DNA from: Thiofaba sp039822285
GTDB taxonomy: Bacteria > Pseudomonadota > Gammaproteobacteria > Halothiobacillales > Halothiobacillaceae
Assembly: GCF_039822285.1 (NCBI RefSeq)
Contig: NZ_JBAJEY010000004.1
Span: forward strand, 160,271 to 224,270
Reading direction: 5' to 3'
Length of the DNA stretch: 64,000 nt
Part shown: piece after piece, positions 17,938 to 25,592 of the stretch
How the letters are laid out: every line of letters begins with the position of its first letter
How positions within the stretch are numbered: position 1 is the stretch's first letter
Program-made: the position numbers and the translations under genes
The notes under the pieces: model-generated
What the model saw: the letters and a program-made list of their open reading frames with translations, nothing else
Told to the model about the DNA's origin: nothing
Database searches by the model: none

Positions 17938-18116
17938 CAGGGCAATCGCATGAAAGCCTGGAGCGGTCACACAAGGCGGGGGCAATCCTTGTTCTCTTGG
18001 GTTGTAGGAGGTCCGCCCTCGGGCCGATGACCCATTCAGGGCTGCCCTATCGCGACGAGGGCGTCGCTCCTACGCGAGCGTCCAGACCAATGAAACAGGC
18101 TCATGCAATTGCCCTG
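17938..18116. mobile_element. MITE-like element with REP hairpins, copy A (179 bp)
   Basis: The 16-bp ends CAGGGCAATCGCATGA (17938) and TCATGCAATTGCCCTG (18101) are inverted repeats with one mismatch. Inside are two facing REP-type hairpins (GGTCCG-CCCT-CGGGCC and, on the other strand, GCGACG-CCCT-CGTCGC). A closely related copy lies inverted at 53982-54178. No coding sequence is present. The flanks GTCAGGGGGG and GCTCAGGAGG are only loosely alike, so any target duplication has decayed. The bioD stop codon begins two bases beyond the element. The remaining bases 17848-17937 hold the start region of the exported dikinase-like gene and nothing else I can name. Confidence 0.8.
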
Positions 18117-18118
18117 GC

Positions 18119-18784
18119 TCAGGAGGTGAGGGGCAGGCGCAGGAGCGCTTGAACGGCCTCAAGGTCGGCCCCATGCGGCAGGGTGAAGAGGGGGGCGCCG
18201 GTCCACTGGCGCAGGTCGCCCAGGTTGTCCATGCCGCGTGGCCGTTCCGCCTCGACCTGGTTGAGGATGACCCCGGCGAGCTTGAGGCCGTAGTGGGTGA
18301 TGGCGTGGATGCCGAGCAGGGCCTGGTTGATGGCGCCCAGGCGGTCGGGCACCACCAGCAGCACCGGAAGGTTCAGGGCGCGGGCGAGGTCGGCATTGAG
18401 GGCATCCTCGGCCAGCGGGGCGAACAGCCCGCCGGCGCCCTCGACGACCAGCAGATTCGCATCCTCCGGCATGGCGCAGGCCGCAGCCAGTTCGTCGAGG
18501 AACAGCTTCCGCTTCATGCGCCGCGCGGCGCGCGGGGGGCTCAAGGGTTCGCGCAGGGGGTATGGACAGACGGCCTCGAGCGGCTCCCAGCCACCGGCGG
18601 CCCGGCGCAGGGCCTCGGCATCCTGCGGGACGAGCCGGCCGTCGATCTCGGGGCAGCCGGACTCGGCCGGCTTGCGTACCGCTACCTTGCAGCCTTGCGC
18701 TGTCAGGGCCTCGACGAGACGGCTGGTGACGAAGGTCTTGCCCGCGCCGGTGTCGGTGGCGGTGATGAACAGGCCCGTCGCCAT
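18119..18784 (-). CDS. bioD: Dethiobiotin synthetase
   Basis: ATP-dependent dethiobiotin synthetase of 221 residues, the penultimate step of biotin synthesis (7,8-diaminopelargonate plus CO2). It begins LFITATDTGAGKTFVTSRL with the P-loop TGAGKT, then KPAESG, a VVEGAGGLFAPL switch region and ILNQVE near the C-terminus. The start at 18784 overlaps the stop of the carbonic anhydrase gene as TGATG, showing translational coupling. A longer frame to 18958 is only a shadow. No other bio genes are in the window. The coupling of a CO2-using ligase to a carbonic anhydrase is neat but may be coincidence. Confidence 0.93.
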   Translation of the reverse strand: MATGLFITATDTGAGKTFVTSRLVEALTAQGCKVAVRKPAESGCPEIDGRLVPQDAEALRRAAGGWEPLEAVCPYPLREPLSPPRAARRMKRKLFLDELAAACAMPEDANLLVVEGAGGLFAPLAEDALNADLARALNLPVLLVVPDRLGAINQALLGIHAITHYGLKLAGVILNQVEAERPRGMDNLGDLRQWTGAPLFTLPHGADLEAVQALLRLPLTS

Positions 18785-19440
18785 CAGCCGCTGAGGGCCT
18801 CGAAACGTCCGCTCTGCGGGTTCCAGGCCTGCAGCACGCCGCGCGCCATGTCGAAGTGCCAGCCATGCAGCTTGAGCTTCCCCGCCTCGACCCGCGCTTT
18901 CACCATGGGGAAGGTCATGAGGTTGTCGAGTGAGGCGAGGATGGAGTCCTTCTCGCATTCCAAGGCCAGGCGATCCATGTCGGCCTCCGGGTAATCCGCG
19001 CGCGCGCGCTCATAGGCCGGGCGGGCCAGGGCAAGCCAGCGGCCGACCAGGCTCGGGCTGTCGATGCGGGCATCGGCGGGGCGTTCGCAGAGGGCGCGGA
19101 TGCCGCCGCACTGGGAGTGGCCGTTGATGATGATGTGCTCGACCTCGAGCACGTTCACTGCGTATTCGATGGCCGCGCTCACGCCGTGCTGTCCGGTGTT
19201 GGTTTCGTACGGCGGGACGATGTTGGCGACGTTGCGGATGATGAACAGGTCGCCCGGCTCGGTGCCGAACACGATGGCCGGGTCGACCCGTGAATCGGAA
19301 CAGGCGAGGAACAGCACGCGTGGGTGCTGGCCTTCGCGCACCAGGGCTTGGTAGTACGGGTCTTTGCGCTCGAAGTGCTCGCGGTGGAAGTGCTTGAAGC
19401 CCTCCACCAGCTTGTCGATCGGGGCGTGGTTGTCACACAT
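18784..19440 (-). CDS. can: Beta-class carbonic anhydrase
   Basis: Beta-carbonic anhydrase of 218 residues, interconverting CO2 and bicarbonate in the cytoplasm. The zinc ligands Cys47, His108 and Cys111 and the Asp49/Arg51 pair are visible in LACSDSRVDP and NGHSQCGGIRAL. It starts 10 bases after purC and ends overlapping bioD, so purC-can-bioD is one transcription unit. In an autotroph it balances bicarbonate and CO2 for RubisCO, carboxylases and cyanase. It is a zinc enzyme at the end of a run of genes headed by a Zur-box-controlled porin and zur. Confidence 0.96.
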   Translation of the reverse strand: MCDNHAPIDKLVEGFKHFHREHFERKDPYYQALVREGQHPRVLFLACSDSRVDPAIVFGTEPGDLFIIRNVANIVPPYETNTGQHGVSAAIEYAVNVLEVEHIIINGHSQCGGIRALCERPADARIDSPSLVGRWLALARPAYERARADYPEADMDRLALECEKDSILASLDNLMTFPMVKARVEAGKLKLHGWHFDMARGVLQAWNPQSGRFEALSG

Positions 19441-19450
19441 GGTGGGTTCC

Positions 19451-20338
19451 TTACGCGGTCAGGCGCTGCAGGGCCTCGCGGTACTTGCTTGCGGTGCGCT
19501 CGACGATCTCGGCGGGGAGCTCCGGTCCGGGCGGGGTCTTGTCCCAGTCCAGGGTTTCCAGCCAGTCGCGCACGAACTGCTTGTCGAAGCTCTCCGGGCT
19601 TTTGCCGGGGGCGTAGGTATCAAGGGGCCAGAAGCGCGAGGAGTCAGGCGTGAGCACCTCGTCGATCAGGTGCAGGGTGCCGTGCTCGTCCACGCCGAAC
19701 TCGAACTTGGTGTCGGCGATGATGATGCCACGTTGCAGGGCGTAATCGGCCGCTTCCTTGTAGATGCGCAGGGTCATGTCGCGCACCTGTTCGGCGAGCT
19801 TGGGGCCGACCAGCCTGACGGTGGCCTCGAAGTCGATGTTCTCATCGTGCTCGCCCACGGCGGCCTTGCTGGAGGGGGTGTAGATCGGCTCCGGCAGTTT
19901 GTCGGCCAGCCTCAGCCCCGCAGGCAGGGGGATGCCGCACACCTTGCCTGTGGCCTGGTAGTCCTTCCAGCCGGAGCCGATCAGGTAGCCGCGCGCGATG
20001 GCCTCGATCGGCAGCGCCTTGAGCTTCTTCACCAGCATGGTCCGTGGGGCCAGCTCGGCGCGCAGCAGAGCATCGGGGATCACGTCCTCGAGGGTGAGAT
20101 CGGTCGCCAGGTGGTTGGGGATCAGCTTCTCGAAGCGCTTGAACCAGAACAGGGCGGTCTGGGTGAGGACCTCGCCCTTGCCCGGGATGGGGGTGGGCAG
20201 GATCACGTCGAAGGCGGAGAGGCGGTCGGTGGTGACGATCAACAGATGCTTGTCATCCACCCCGTAGATGTCGCGCACCTTGCCGCGATGGATCAGGGGG
20301 AGGTTCGGGATGTGGGAGTCGAAGAGGGCGGAGGTCAT
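19451..20338 (-). CDS. purC: SAICAR synthetase
   Basis: Phosphoribosylaminoimidazole-succinocarboxamide synthase of 295 residues, joining CAIR with aspartate using ATP in purine synthesis. Family motifs are HRGKVRDIY, RLSAFDVILP, EAIARGYLIGSGWKDY, IIADTKFEFG and DEVLTPDSSRFWP. The length of nearly 300 residues fits the longer, yeast-like PurC form. The start at 20338 gives MTSALFDS; the longer frame upstream is not supported. It is followed 10 bases later by can. purE and purK lie far away at 49-50 kb. Confidence 0.96.
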   Translation of the reverse strand: MTSALFDSHIPNLPLIHRGKVRDIYGVDDKHLLIVTTDRLSAFDVILPTPIPGKGEVLTQTALFWFKRFEKLIPNHLATDLTLEDVIPDALLRAELAPRTMLVKKLKALPIEAIARGYLIGSGWKDYQATGKVCGIPLPAGLRLADKLPEPIYTPSSKAAVGEHDENIDFEATVRLVGPKLAEQVRDMTLRIYKEAADYALQRGIIIADTKFEFGVDEHGTLHLIDEVLTPDSSRFWPLDTYAPGKSPESFDKQFVRDWLETLDWDKTPPGPELPAEIVERTASKYREALQRLTA

Positions 20339-20370
20339 GGCGGCTTCCCAGGCACAGGATGGCCGACATT

Positions 20371-20634
20371 CTACCCGGATCGGGGGGCGGTGTGTGCCTC
20401 GAGCCAGCTCAGCCAGTGCAGGGCGTGCTCGCGGCTGCCCCCGCACATCTCCTCACCGGGCTTGAGCGAGCTGCAGACGGCCGGTCGCTCCGGCCGCCCA
20501 AAGATCATGCAGCGGTCCGCCTCGTCGAGCTGGACGCACCGGACCCCGGCGGGCTTGCCGTCAGGCATGCCGGGGATCGGGCTGCTGATGGAGGGGGCGA
20601 TGCAGCAGGCGGCGCAGCGGGGGCGGCAGTTCAT
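20371..20634 (-). CDS. YkgJ-family cysteine cluster protein
   Basis: An 87-residue cytoplasmic protein rich in cysteine: CRPRCAACC near the start, then RCVQL, RCMIFG, VCSSL and MCGG. This spacing fits the YkgJ/UPF0153 family, thought to bind zinc or iron, with unknown function. Its start codon overlaps the murI stop by four bases (ATGA), so it is translated with murI. purC follows after 32 bases. Confidence 0.85.
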   Translation of the reverse strand: MNCRPRCAACCIAPSISSPIPGMPDGKPAGVRCVQLDEADRCMIFGRPERPAVCSSLKPGEEMCGGSREHALHWLSWLEAHTAPRSG

Positions 20635-21419
20635 GTCACGCGTAGGCCAAAGCCTTGCATGAGGCGCCGGGTGGCGAAATCCGGCTGGCCGGAGGTGAAG
20701 ATGGCGATGTCCTCGCCCGCCGGTTCGACGGCATCCATAAGCGGCGGCACCACGCGCCGAGCCTGGCGGGCGATGGCCTCCGCCGGGTCCAGCCAGTCCA
20801 CCGGCCAGGGGGCCAGGCGGCGGAAGACATTGGCGAGGAAGGGGTAGTGGGTGCAGGCCAGCACCACGATGTCGGTGCGGCAGCCGTCCTGTTCGACGAA
20901 ACAGGGGGCGATCTCCGCCCGCACGGCCTCATCATCGATGGGCTCGCCGCGGATGTAGGCTTCGGCCATGCGGGCGAGGTGGGGGGAGCCGACGAGGTGG
21001 ACATGATGGCTCCCGGCGTAGGTCTCGATCAGCTCCCGTGTGTAGGCCCGCCGGATGGTTCCCGGGGTGGCCAGCACGGACACCACGCCGGAGCGCGTGC
21101 GCTCCGCGGCAGGCTTGATGGCAGGGACGGTGCCGATGAAACGCGTCCCGGGGAAGGCCGCCCGCAGATCGGCCCCGGCCAGGGTGAAGGCGGTGTTGCA
21201 GGCAACGATCACGGCCTCCGGATCATGCGTTTCGAGCAGGCGCGTGAACAGTGCGAGGATGCGGGCCTTGAGCGGCTCCTCCTCCCAGCCCCCGTAGGGG
21301 AAGCCGGCGTCATCTGCCACGTAGACGAAGTTGCGCTCGGGCATCAGCACCCGCGCCTCGCGCAGCACGGTGAGCCCGCCGATGCCGGAGTCGAAGACCA
21401 GAACAGGGGAGTGGGACAT
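20631..21419 (-). CDS. murI: Glutamate racemase
   Basis: Glutamate racemase of 262 residues, making D-glutamate for peptidoglycan. The Asp-Ser pair (VFDSGIGGLTVL), first catalytic Cys74 (VACNT) and second catalytic Cys in LACTHYPFL are present. The length is normal. It lies 26 bases after the DUF2789 gene and overlaps the YkgJ gene by four bases. Confidence 0.95.
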   Translation of the reverse strand: MSHSPVLVFDSGIGGLTVLREARVLMPERNFVYVADDAGFPYGGWEEEPLKARILALFTRLLETHDPEAVIVACNTAFTLAGADLRAAFPGTRFIGTVPAIKPAAERTRSGVVSVLATPGTIRRAYTRELIETYAGSHHVHLVGSPHLARMAEAYIRGEPIDDEAVRAEIAPCFVEQDGCRTDIVVLACTHYPFLANVFRRLAPWPVDWLDPAEAIARQARRVVPPLMDAVEPAGEDIAIFTSGQPDFATRRLMQGFGLRVT

Positions 21420-21445
21420 CCGTGAGCGGATGGAGCCGTGGGGGG

Positions 21446-21676
21446 TCAGCGCAGCAGGGCGTCGAGATGGTCCACCGCCTCCGCCCAGTCGGCGTCCTCC
21501 GCCAGGGCCTCGCGCAGAAACTGTCTCTGGCCTTCGTTCCAGAACGGGGCGTCCGCCAGGGCGAGGTCATGGGCCAGCGGGCGGTGCCGGGCGACGAAGG
21601 CCTCGATGGCCGCCGCATCATTCGGCAGGCCCAGCTGGGCAAAGAGTTCGTTCAGGGGGTGGAAGCCGTGCTCCAT
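21446..21676 (-). CDS. DUF2789 family protein
   Basis: A 76-residue acidic protein matching the DUF2789 pattern: an N-terminal HPLNELFAQLGLP, a central ARHRPLAHD, then APFWNEGQRQFLREAL and a closing EDADWAEAVDHLDALLR. The function of this proteobacterial family is unknown. It is packed between the methyltransferase (8-base gap) and murI (26-base gap) in the leftward run headed by zur. Confidence 0.85.
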   Translation of the reverse strand: MEHGFHPLNELFAQLGLPNDAAAIEAFVARHRPLAHDLALADAPFWNEGQRQFLREALAEDADWAEAVDHLDALLR

Positions 21677-21684
21677 GAATCACC

Positions 21685-22308
21685 TCAGTTCTGCTTGATC
21701 GCCAAGCTTACAGTGTAGTCCTTGCCCTGTTTCACTTTCTCGTAGTTGCCGAACATCTCCACCAGGGTGCGTTTGAAGAACTCGCGCAGGCCGGAGATGG
21801 TGACGAGCACGATGCGGCCGCCGGGCTTTAAGTGGGCGCGGGCATCGTCGAGCATGATGTAGAGCATTTCCTTGCCGACCTTGGCGGGCACGTTGGAGAC
21901 GATGACGTCGAATCTGCGATCCTTGGGGATGTGCGCAAGGCCGTTGCTGAGCATGGCCTCGGCGTTCTGGATGCGGTTGAGCTCGATGTTCTTCCTGGTG
22001 TACTCCACCGCCACGAAGTCCTTGTCCACCAGGAGCGTTTTGCCTTGTGGAGCAAGGCGGGCGAGGGTAAGTCCCAAAGGACCGTAGCCGCAGCCCAGGT
22101 CGAGGATGTCGTCGCTCGGCTTCAGCGCGATCTCGCCGTCCTCGAACTGCTTGAGCAAAAGCCAGCTGCCGCTGTCGATCTCGCGCGGGGAGAACAGGCC
22201 CCAGGTGGTGAGAAAGCGCATCGGCTGGCCGGCGAGGGTGGCCTCGATCCGGTTGTCCTGGCGCCACTGCGTGATCTGCTGGGTAAGCTGCTTGGGGTCG
22301 GTACTCAT
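21685..22308 (-). CDS. Class I SAM-dependent methyltransferase (RsmC/RlmG-like small domain)
   Basis: A 207-residue methyltransferase of the MTS family. The SAM-binding glycine loop is DLGCGYGPLGL and the catalytic-site motif is SNVPAKVG in the place where N6/N2 nucleic-acid methylases have NPPF. Relatives modify guanines in rRNA, but the N-terminal RNA-recognition domain of RsmC and RlmG is missing, so the substrate is open. The ATG at 22308 overlaps the zur stop codon by four bases, so it is coupled to zur; DUF2789 follows after 8 bases. Confidence 0.82.
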   Translation of the reverse strand: MSTDPKQLTQQITQWRQDNRIEATLAGQPMRFLTTWGLFSPREIDSGSWLLLKQFEDGEIALKPSDDILDLGCGYGPLGLTLARLAPQGKTLLVDKDFVAVEYTRKNIELNRIQNAEAMLSNGLAHIPKDRRFDVIVSNVPAKVGKEMLYIMLDDARAHLKPGGRIVLVTISGLREFFKRTLVEMFGNYEKVKQGKDYTVSLAIKQN

Positions 22309-22772
22309 GAGGCCTTCTTTGCGCAGTCCGCGCACAGGCCGTGAATCTCCAAGCGTGCGCGGGTGGGTTGGAATCCGGTGGGGGCGAGGGCGCGGGCGAT
22401 GGCGTCGTCCAGCTCGGGGGTCGCCAGTTCATCGACCCGGCCGCAGCGGGTGCAGATCAACAGGCGGGCCTCGTGGGGCTCGTTGGGGTGGGTGCAGCCG
22501 ACAAAGGCATTGAGACTGTCCACACGGTGGATGAGCCCTTGTTCGAGCAAAAAATCGAGCGCGCGGTAGACGGTGGGCGGCTTGACTGTGTGATCCTCAG
22601 TGGAGAGTCGGTTGAGCAGGTCATAAGCCTTGACCGCCTCGTGGCTGGCCCAGATCAGCTCCAGCACGCGGCGGCGCAAGGGCGTCAGGCGGGCGCCGTG
22701 GCTTTGGCACAGGGTTTCCGCCTGGTCCAGGGCGTGGGCCAGGCAGTGGTCATGATGGGTGCAGTGCGACAT
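22305..22772 (-). CDS. zur: Fur-family zinc uptake regulator
   Basis: A 155-residue Fur-family repressor most like Zur. A winged-helix region (ARLTPLRRRVLELIWASHEAVKAYDLLNRL, then KPPTVYRALDFLLEQGLIHRVDSLNAFVGC) is followed by a dimer domain with the structural zinc pairs CTRCG and CADC. His- and Cys-rich residues (CTHHDHCLAH) at the N-terminus could bind metal. Zinc-bound Zur represses zinc uptake genes. A Zur-box-like dyad lies in front of the neighbouring porin, whose stop codon is 45 bases upstream. It overlaps the methyltransferase start. Confidence 0.88.
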   Translation of the reverse strand: MSHCTHHDHCLAHALDQAETLCQSHGARLTPLRRRVLELIWASHEAVKAYDLLNRLSTEDHTVKPPTVYRALDFLLEQGLIHRVDSLNAFVGCTHPNEPHEARLLICTRCGRVDELATPELDDAIARALAPTGFQPTRARLEIHGLCADCAKKAS

Positions 22773-22817
22773 GCGTCTAGCTTGGCGGATCGGCCGCCAG
22801 CGGTAAAGCCTTGGTCC

Positions 22818-24182
22818 TCAGTGCCCATGATCGTGGTGCGCGGGAGCGCTTCCCAGCATGAGCTGGTATTGCAGGAAGACTTGGTTGAACGACTTGCGCA
22901 CGGCATCAAACCGGCCATCGCCATCCACGTCCTCGGCCACCGGGACGTGCGCGCGGGAGAGTTGCAGGCGCAGTTTCTGCCGCGCATCGATGCGCCAGGT
23001 GGCCACGGCGGAAAGGCGGTTCATCTCCTCGAATTCGCTGGTCTGGCGCGGGCAGGGCTTGTCCTGGTAGGGCGGCAGGCAGTAGAGCGGCGAGCCGCTG
23101 CGCACCGCCTCGTGGGTGTGGCCCGCGAGATCGTAGCGCAGGCCCACCTCCCAGCGCGGGGCGATGCCGTAGAGTGCCTGGACGACGAAGGCGTCCACGT
23201 GCAGTTCGCGCGGCATGCCGATGTTCCATGGCTTGGTGTCGTGGTAGGTCAGGGTCAAATCCTTGCTCTGGTAGTAATACTCGGCCGAGAGCTTGAAGTC
23301 CCCTTCGCCCTGCGTGCCACCGGCATGCCGGTGGTAGCCGAGATCCAGACCGGCGGTCCAGGTCTCCCCCTCCAGGGCGTGGTCAGCGTCGTTGATGCCG
23401 GGGTGGTAGGTGTGCAACTCCTGGTGTTGGCGTCCCTTGATGTAGGACAGGCCGCCAAAGACGTGATGCCCCTCGGCCGGCTCGAAACCGGACTTGAGGA
23501 ACGTCGTCCACACCCGCGGCCAGTCCTTGTCTCCCTCGAAGGGCACGTCGATGCGTTTGCCGGTGGTGGTGAGGTAGCCCTGCGTGGGGCCGACATAGGC
23601 GGCGACTCCTTCGTTGCCGCCCGAGAGCGCCTCCACCCCCAGACGAAGGTCGAAGGGCAGCCTGGGCGACCAGTCGAACTGGAGGCCGTTGCCGCGCAGG
23701 CCACCGGCAAACAGCATCTGGTAGGGCAGGGCCTGATCGACGAAGTCCCACTCATGCGGGTGCAGGTTGTTCTGCTGGCCCACGTCGCTGTAGAAGCGTC
23801 CGCCCTTGAGCCTAAGCCCGGCAGGCAGGAAGTCCGTGCGCAGCCAGAACTCCTCCAGCTCACCGGCCTTGCCGTCGGTGGCGAAGCGGAAGGCGCCATC
23901 GAGTACCCCCTCCCATTCGGCGCGCAGCCCCAACTCCACCCCGCGCAGGTTCAACCCACGATCCAGGCCGCCGCCATGGCTGTGACCATCGCCATTGTCG
24001 CTGTGGACATTGAAGATGCCATTGGCGTTTTGGAGGTATTCCGTGCCGCGCCCACTCGCATCATCGCCATAGGCCACGGCGTCGATGACGGCCATTGGCG
24101 TGACCTTCAGCTCATCGGCGAGGGATGGGGCGGTCATGAGGCAGCTCAGTGCTGCAAATCCGAGGCGTTGGATCGTGAGCAT
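22818..24182 (-). CDS. Zinc-regulated outer-membrane beta-barrel protein
   Basis: A 454-residue protein with a signal peptide (ending TAPSLADE) and alternating amphipathic strands typical of an outer-membrane barrel. It has His-rich loops (HSDNGDGHSHGGG) and a His-rich end (HHDHGH); it does not end with the usual aromatic residue, so the last strand may lie slightly inside. The lack of a plug or TonB box argues for a porin rather than a TonB receptor. A Zur-box-like palindrome 17-39 bases upstream and zur downstream suggest a porin made under zinc shortage for metal entry. The inference of zinc as cargo rests on this context. Confidence 0.75.
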   Translation of the reverse strand: MLTIQRLGFAALSCLMTAPSLADELKVTPMAVIDAVAYGDDASGRGTEYLQNANGIFNVHSDNGDGHSHGGGLDRGLNLRGVELGLRAEWEGVLDGAFRFATDGKAGELEEFWLRTDFLPAGLRLKGGRFYSDVGQQNNLHPHEWDFVDQALPYQMLFAGGLRGNGLQFDWSPRLPFDLRLGVEALSGGNEGVAAYVGPTQGYLTTTGKRIDVPFEGDKDWPRVWTTFLKSGFEPAEGHHVFGGLSYIKGRQHQELHTYHPGINDADHALEGETWTAGLDLGYHRHAGGTQGEGDFKLSAEYYYQSKDLTLTYHDTKPWNIGMPRELHVDAFVVQALYGIAPRWEVGLRYDLAGHTHEAVRSGSPLYCLPPYQDKPCPRQTSEFEEMNRLSAVATWRIDARQKLRLQLSRAHVPVAEDVDGDGRFDAVRKSFNQVFLQYQLMLGSAPAHHDHGH

Positions 24183-24198
24183 GGTGGGGCTTCATTTT

Positions 24199-24221
24199 GG
24201 TATGTTATAAAATAACGTCAT
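24199..24221 (-). promoter_or_regulatory. Zur box in front of the porin gene
   Basis: A dyad centred on 24210 contains GTTAT-AAA-ATAAC extended to ATGTTATAAAATAACGT. This fits the proteobacterial Zur operator (ATGTTATA / TATAACAT type). It lies 17 bases upstream of the porin start, a place where a bound repressor would block the promoter. The AT-rich stretch stands out sharply from its GC-rich surroundings. The rest of 24223-24398 holds the promoter of the MBL-fold gene and nothing else I recognise. Confidence 0.8.
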
Positions 24222-24398
24222 GATAACTACTCCGTTCGGCAAGACAAGCTCGGACGGCGGGCGCCAGCACTCCACCCTGCGTTGTGACCCATTCATAAGC
24301 AAAATCGTATATTCGATAAGAAACTTGTCCTGTTCACGCTCCTCCCACGCCCTAGAATGACACGACGAAAACGAACGACGATTTGGGAGGAGAGGGAC

Positions 24399-25430
24399 AT
24401 GTCAGAACACCATTCCGCCGACCAGCAGCGCCGCGCCTTCCTGCGCGCGGTGGCCAGCGCCGCCGCCCTGGGGACCCTCAGCCTCCCCACCCTGGCCCCC
24501 CTGCAGGCCTTTGCCAAGGAGATGGAGATGGTGGTCAAGGGGCCGCCGGTGCCGGATATCCCGGCCAAGAAGCTCGGCAAGTACACCTATGTGGTGATCG
24601 CGCCGGACGGTTTCCCCAACCCGAAGAACCAGGGGATGATGAGTAACGTCACCTTCGTGGTGACCCAAAAGGGGGTGGTGATCCTCGACTCGGGGGCCTC
24701 GGTGCAGATTGGGGAGATGGCCCTCCGCCAGATCAGGAAGGTGACCGACAAGCCGGTCATCGCGGTGTTCAACACCCACTACCACGGCGATCACTGGTTG
24801 GGTAATCATGCCTTCGTCGAGGCCTACAAGGACATCCCCATCTACGCCCATCCGCTGACCACCTCGGCGATCAAGACCGGCCAGGGCGAGTTCTGGCAGC
24901 ACCTGATGGAGCGCTCCACCGACAATGCCACCCTTGGCACCATCGTCACCCCGCCGAACAAGGAGGTGAAGCATGGCGATGAGCTCAAGTTCGGCGAGGT
25001 GACCATCCGCTGCCATCACTATGGCAAGGCCCATACCCCGGCGGATGTCTGCTTCGAGATCGTCGAGGACAAGATCGTTCACGTCGGCGACGTGGCCATG
25101 GACCGCCGCATCGCCTTCATGGAGGACGGCTCCTACCTTGGCACCTTCAAGACCATGGATGAGCTGCAGAAGATCAAGCCCAAGCTCTGGCTGCCGGGCC
25201 ATGGCCAGCCGGGGCCGGATGTGCTCAAGAACAACCGTGAGCTGTTCGAGGGCATCTACGGTGCCTGTGTCGAGGCCGTCAAGCAGGGCAAGCCGCTCGA
25301 AGAGGCCAAGAGCATGGTGCTGGCCGACCCGCGGGTGAAGAAGTGGGCCCCCCAGACCAAGGGCTTCAACGAGAACATCGGCAATTACACCAGCCTCGCC
25401 TACACCGAGGCTGAGCAGGCGAACTTCTGA
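24399..25430 (+). CDS. Tat-exported metallo-beta-lactamase-fold hydrolase (SoxH-like)
   Basis: A 343-residue protein whose N-terminus carries a twin-arginine signal (QQRRAFLRAVASAAALG). The MBL core has the di-zinc motif THYHGDHWLGNH, then GKAHTPAD, GDVAMDRR and LPGHGQPG. This resembles the SoxH / quinoprotein-associated zinc hydrolases of sulfur oxidisers and methylotrophs, whose exact substrate is unknown. GGGAGGAGAGGG precedes the ATG at 24399. It is divergent from the zinc-regulated porin and ends at a strong terminator. No sox genes are in the window. Confidence 0.82.
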   Translation: MSEHHSADQQRRAFLRAVASAAALGTLSLPTLAPLQAFAKEMEMVVKGPPVPDIPAKKLGKYTYVVIAPDGFPNPKNQGMMSNVTFVVTQKGVVILDSGASVQIGEMALRQIRKVTDKPVIAVFNTHYHGDHWLGNHAFVEAYKDIPIYAHPLTTSAIKTGQGEFWQHLMERSTDNATLGTIVTPPNKEVKHGDELKFGEVTIRCHHYGKAHTPADVCFEIVEDKIVHVGDVAMDRRIAFMEDGSYLGTFKTMDELQKIKPKLWLPGHGQPGPDVLKNNRELFEGIYGACVEAVKQGKPLEEAKSMVLADPRVKKWAPQTKGFNENIGNYTSLAYTEAEQANF

Positions 25431-25503
25431 TCCTTCCCTCGCCCTGAATGACGAAACCTCGCCTCGTACAAGGCTGAATCGCCTCGACTCTCCCAGAAAC
25501 AAC

Positions 25504-25535
25504 AACGCCCCGAAAACTCGGGGCGTTTTCTTTTT
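25504..25535. terminator. Terminator between MBL gene and ABC transporter operon
   Basis: A 10-bp perfect stem AACGCCCCGA / TCGGGGCGTT around an AAAC loop is followed by TTCTTTTT on the plus strand. On the minus strand a weaker T-rich run follows, so it could also end the leftward transporter operon. Confidence 0.9.
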
Positions 25536-25592
25536 CAGGTCCGGCGTTTTGACATGGCCCATCGCAACGGGGGCGTTGGTGGCCGCAGGGAT

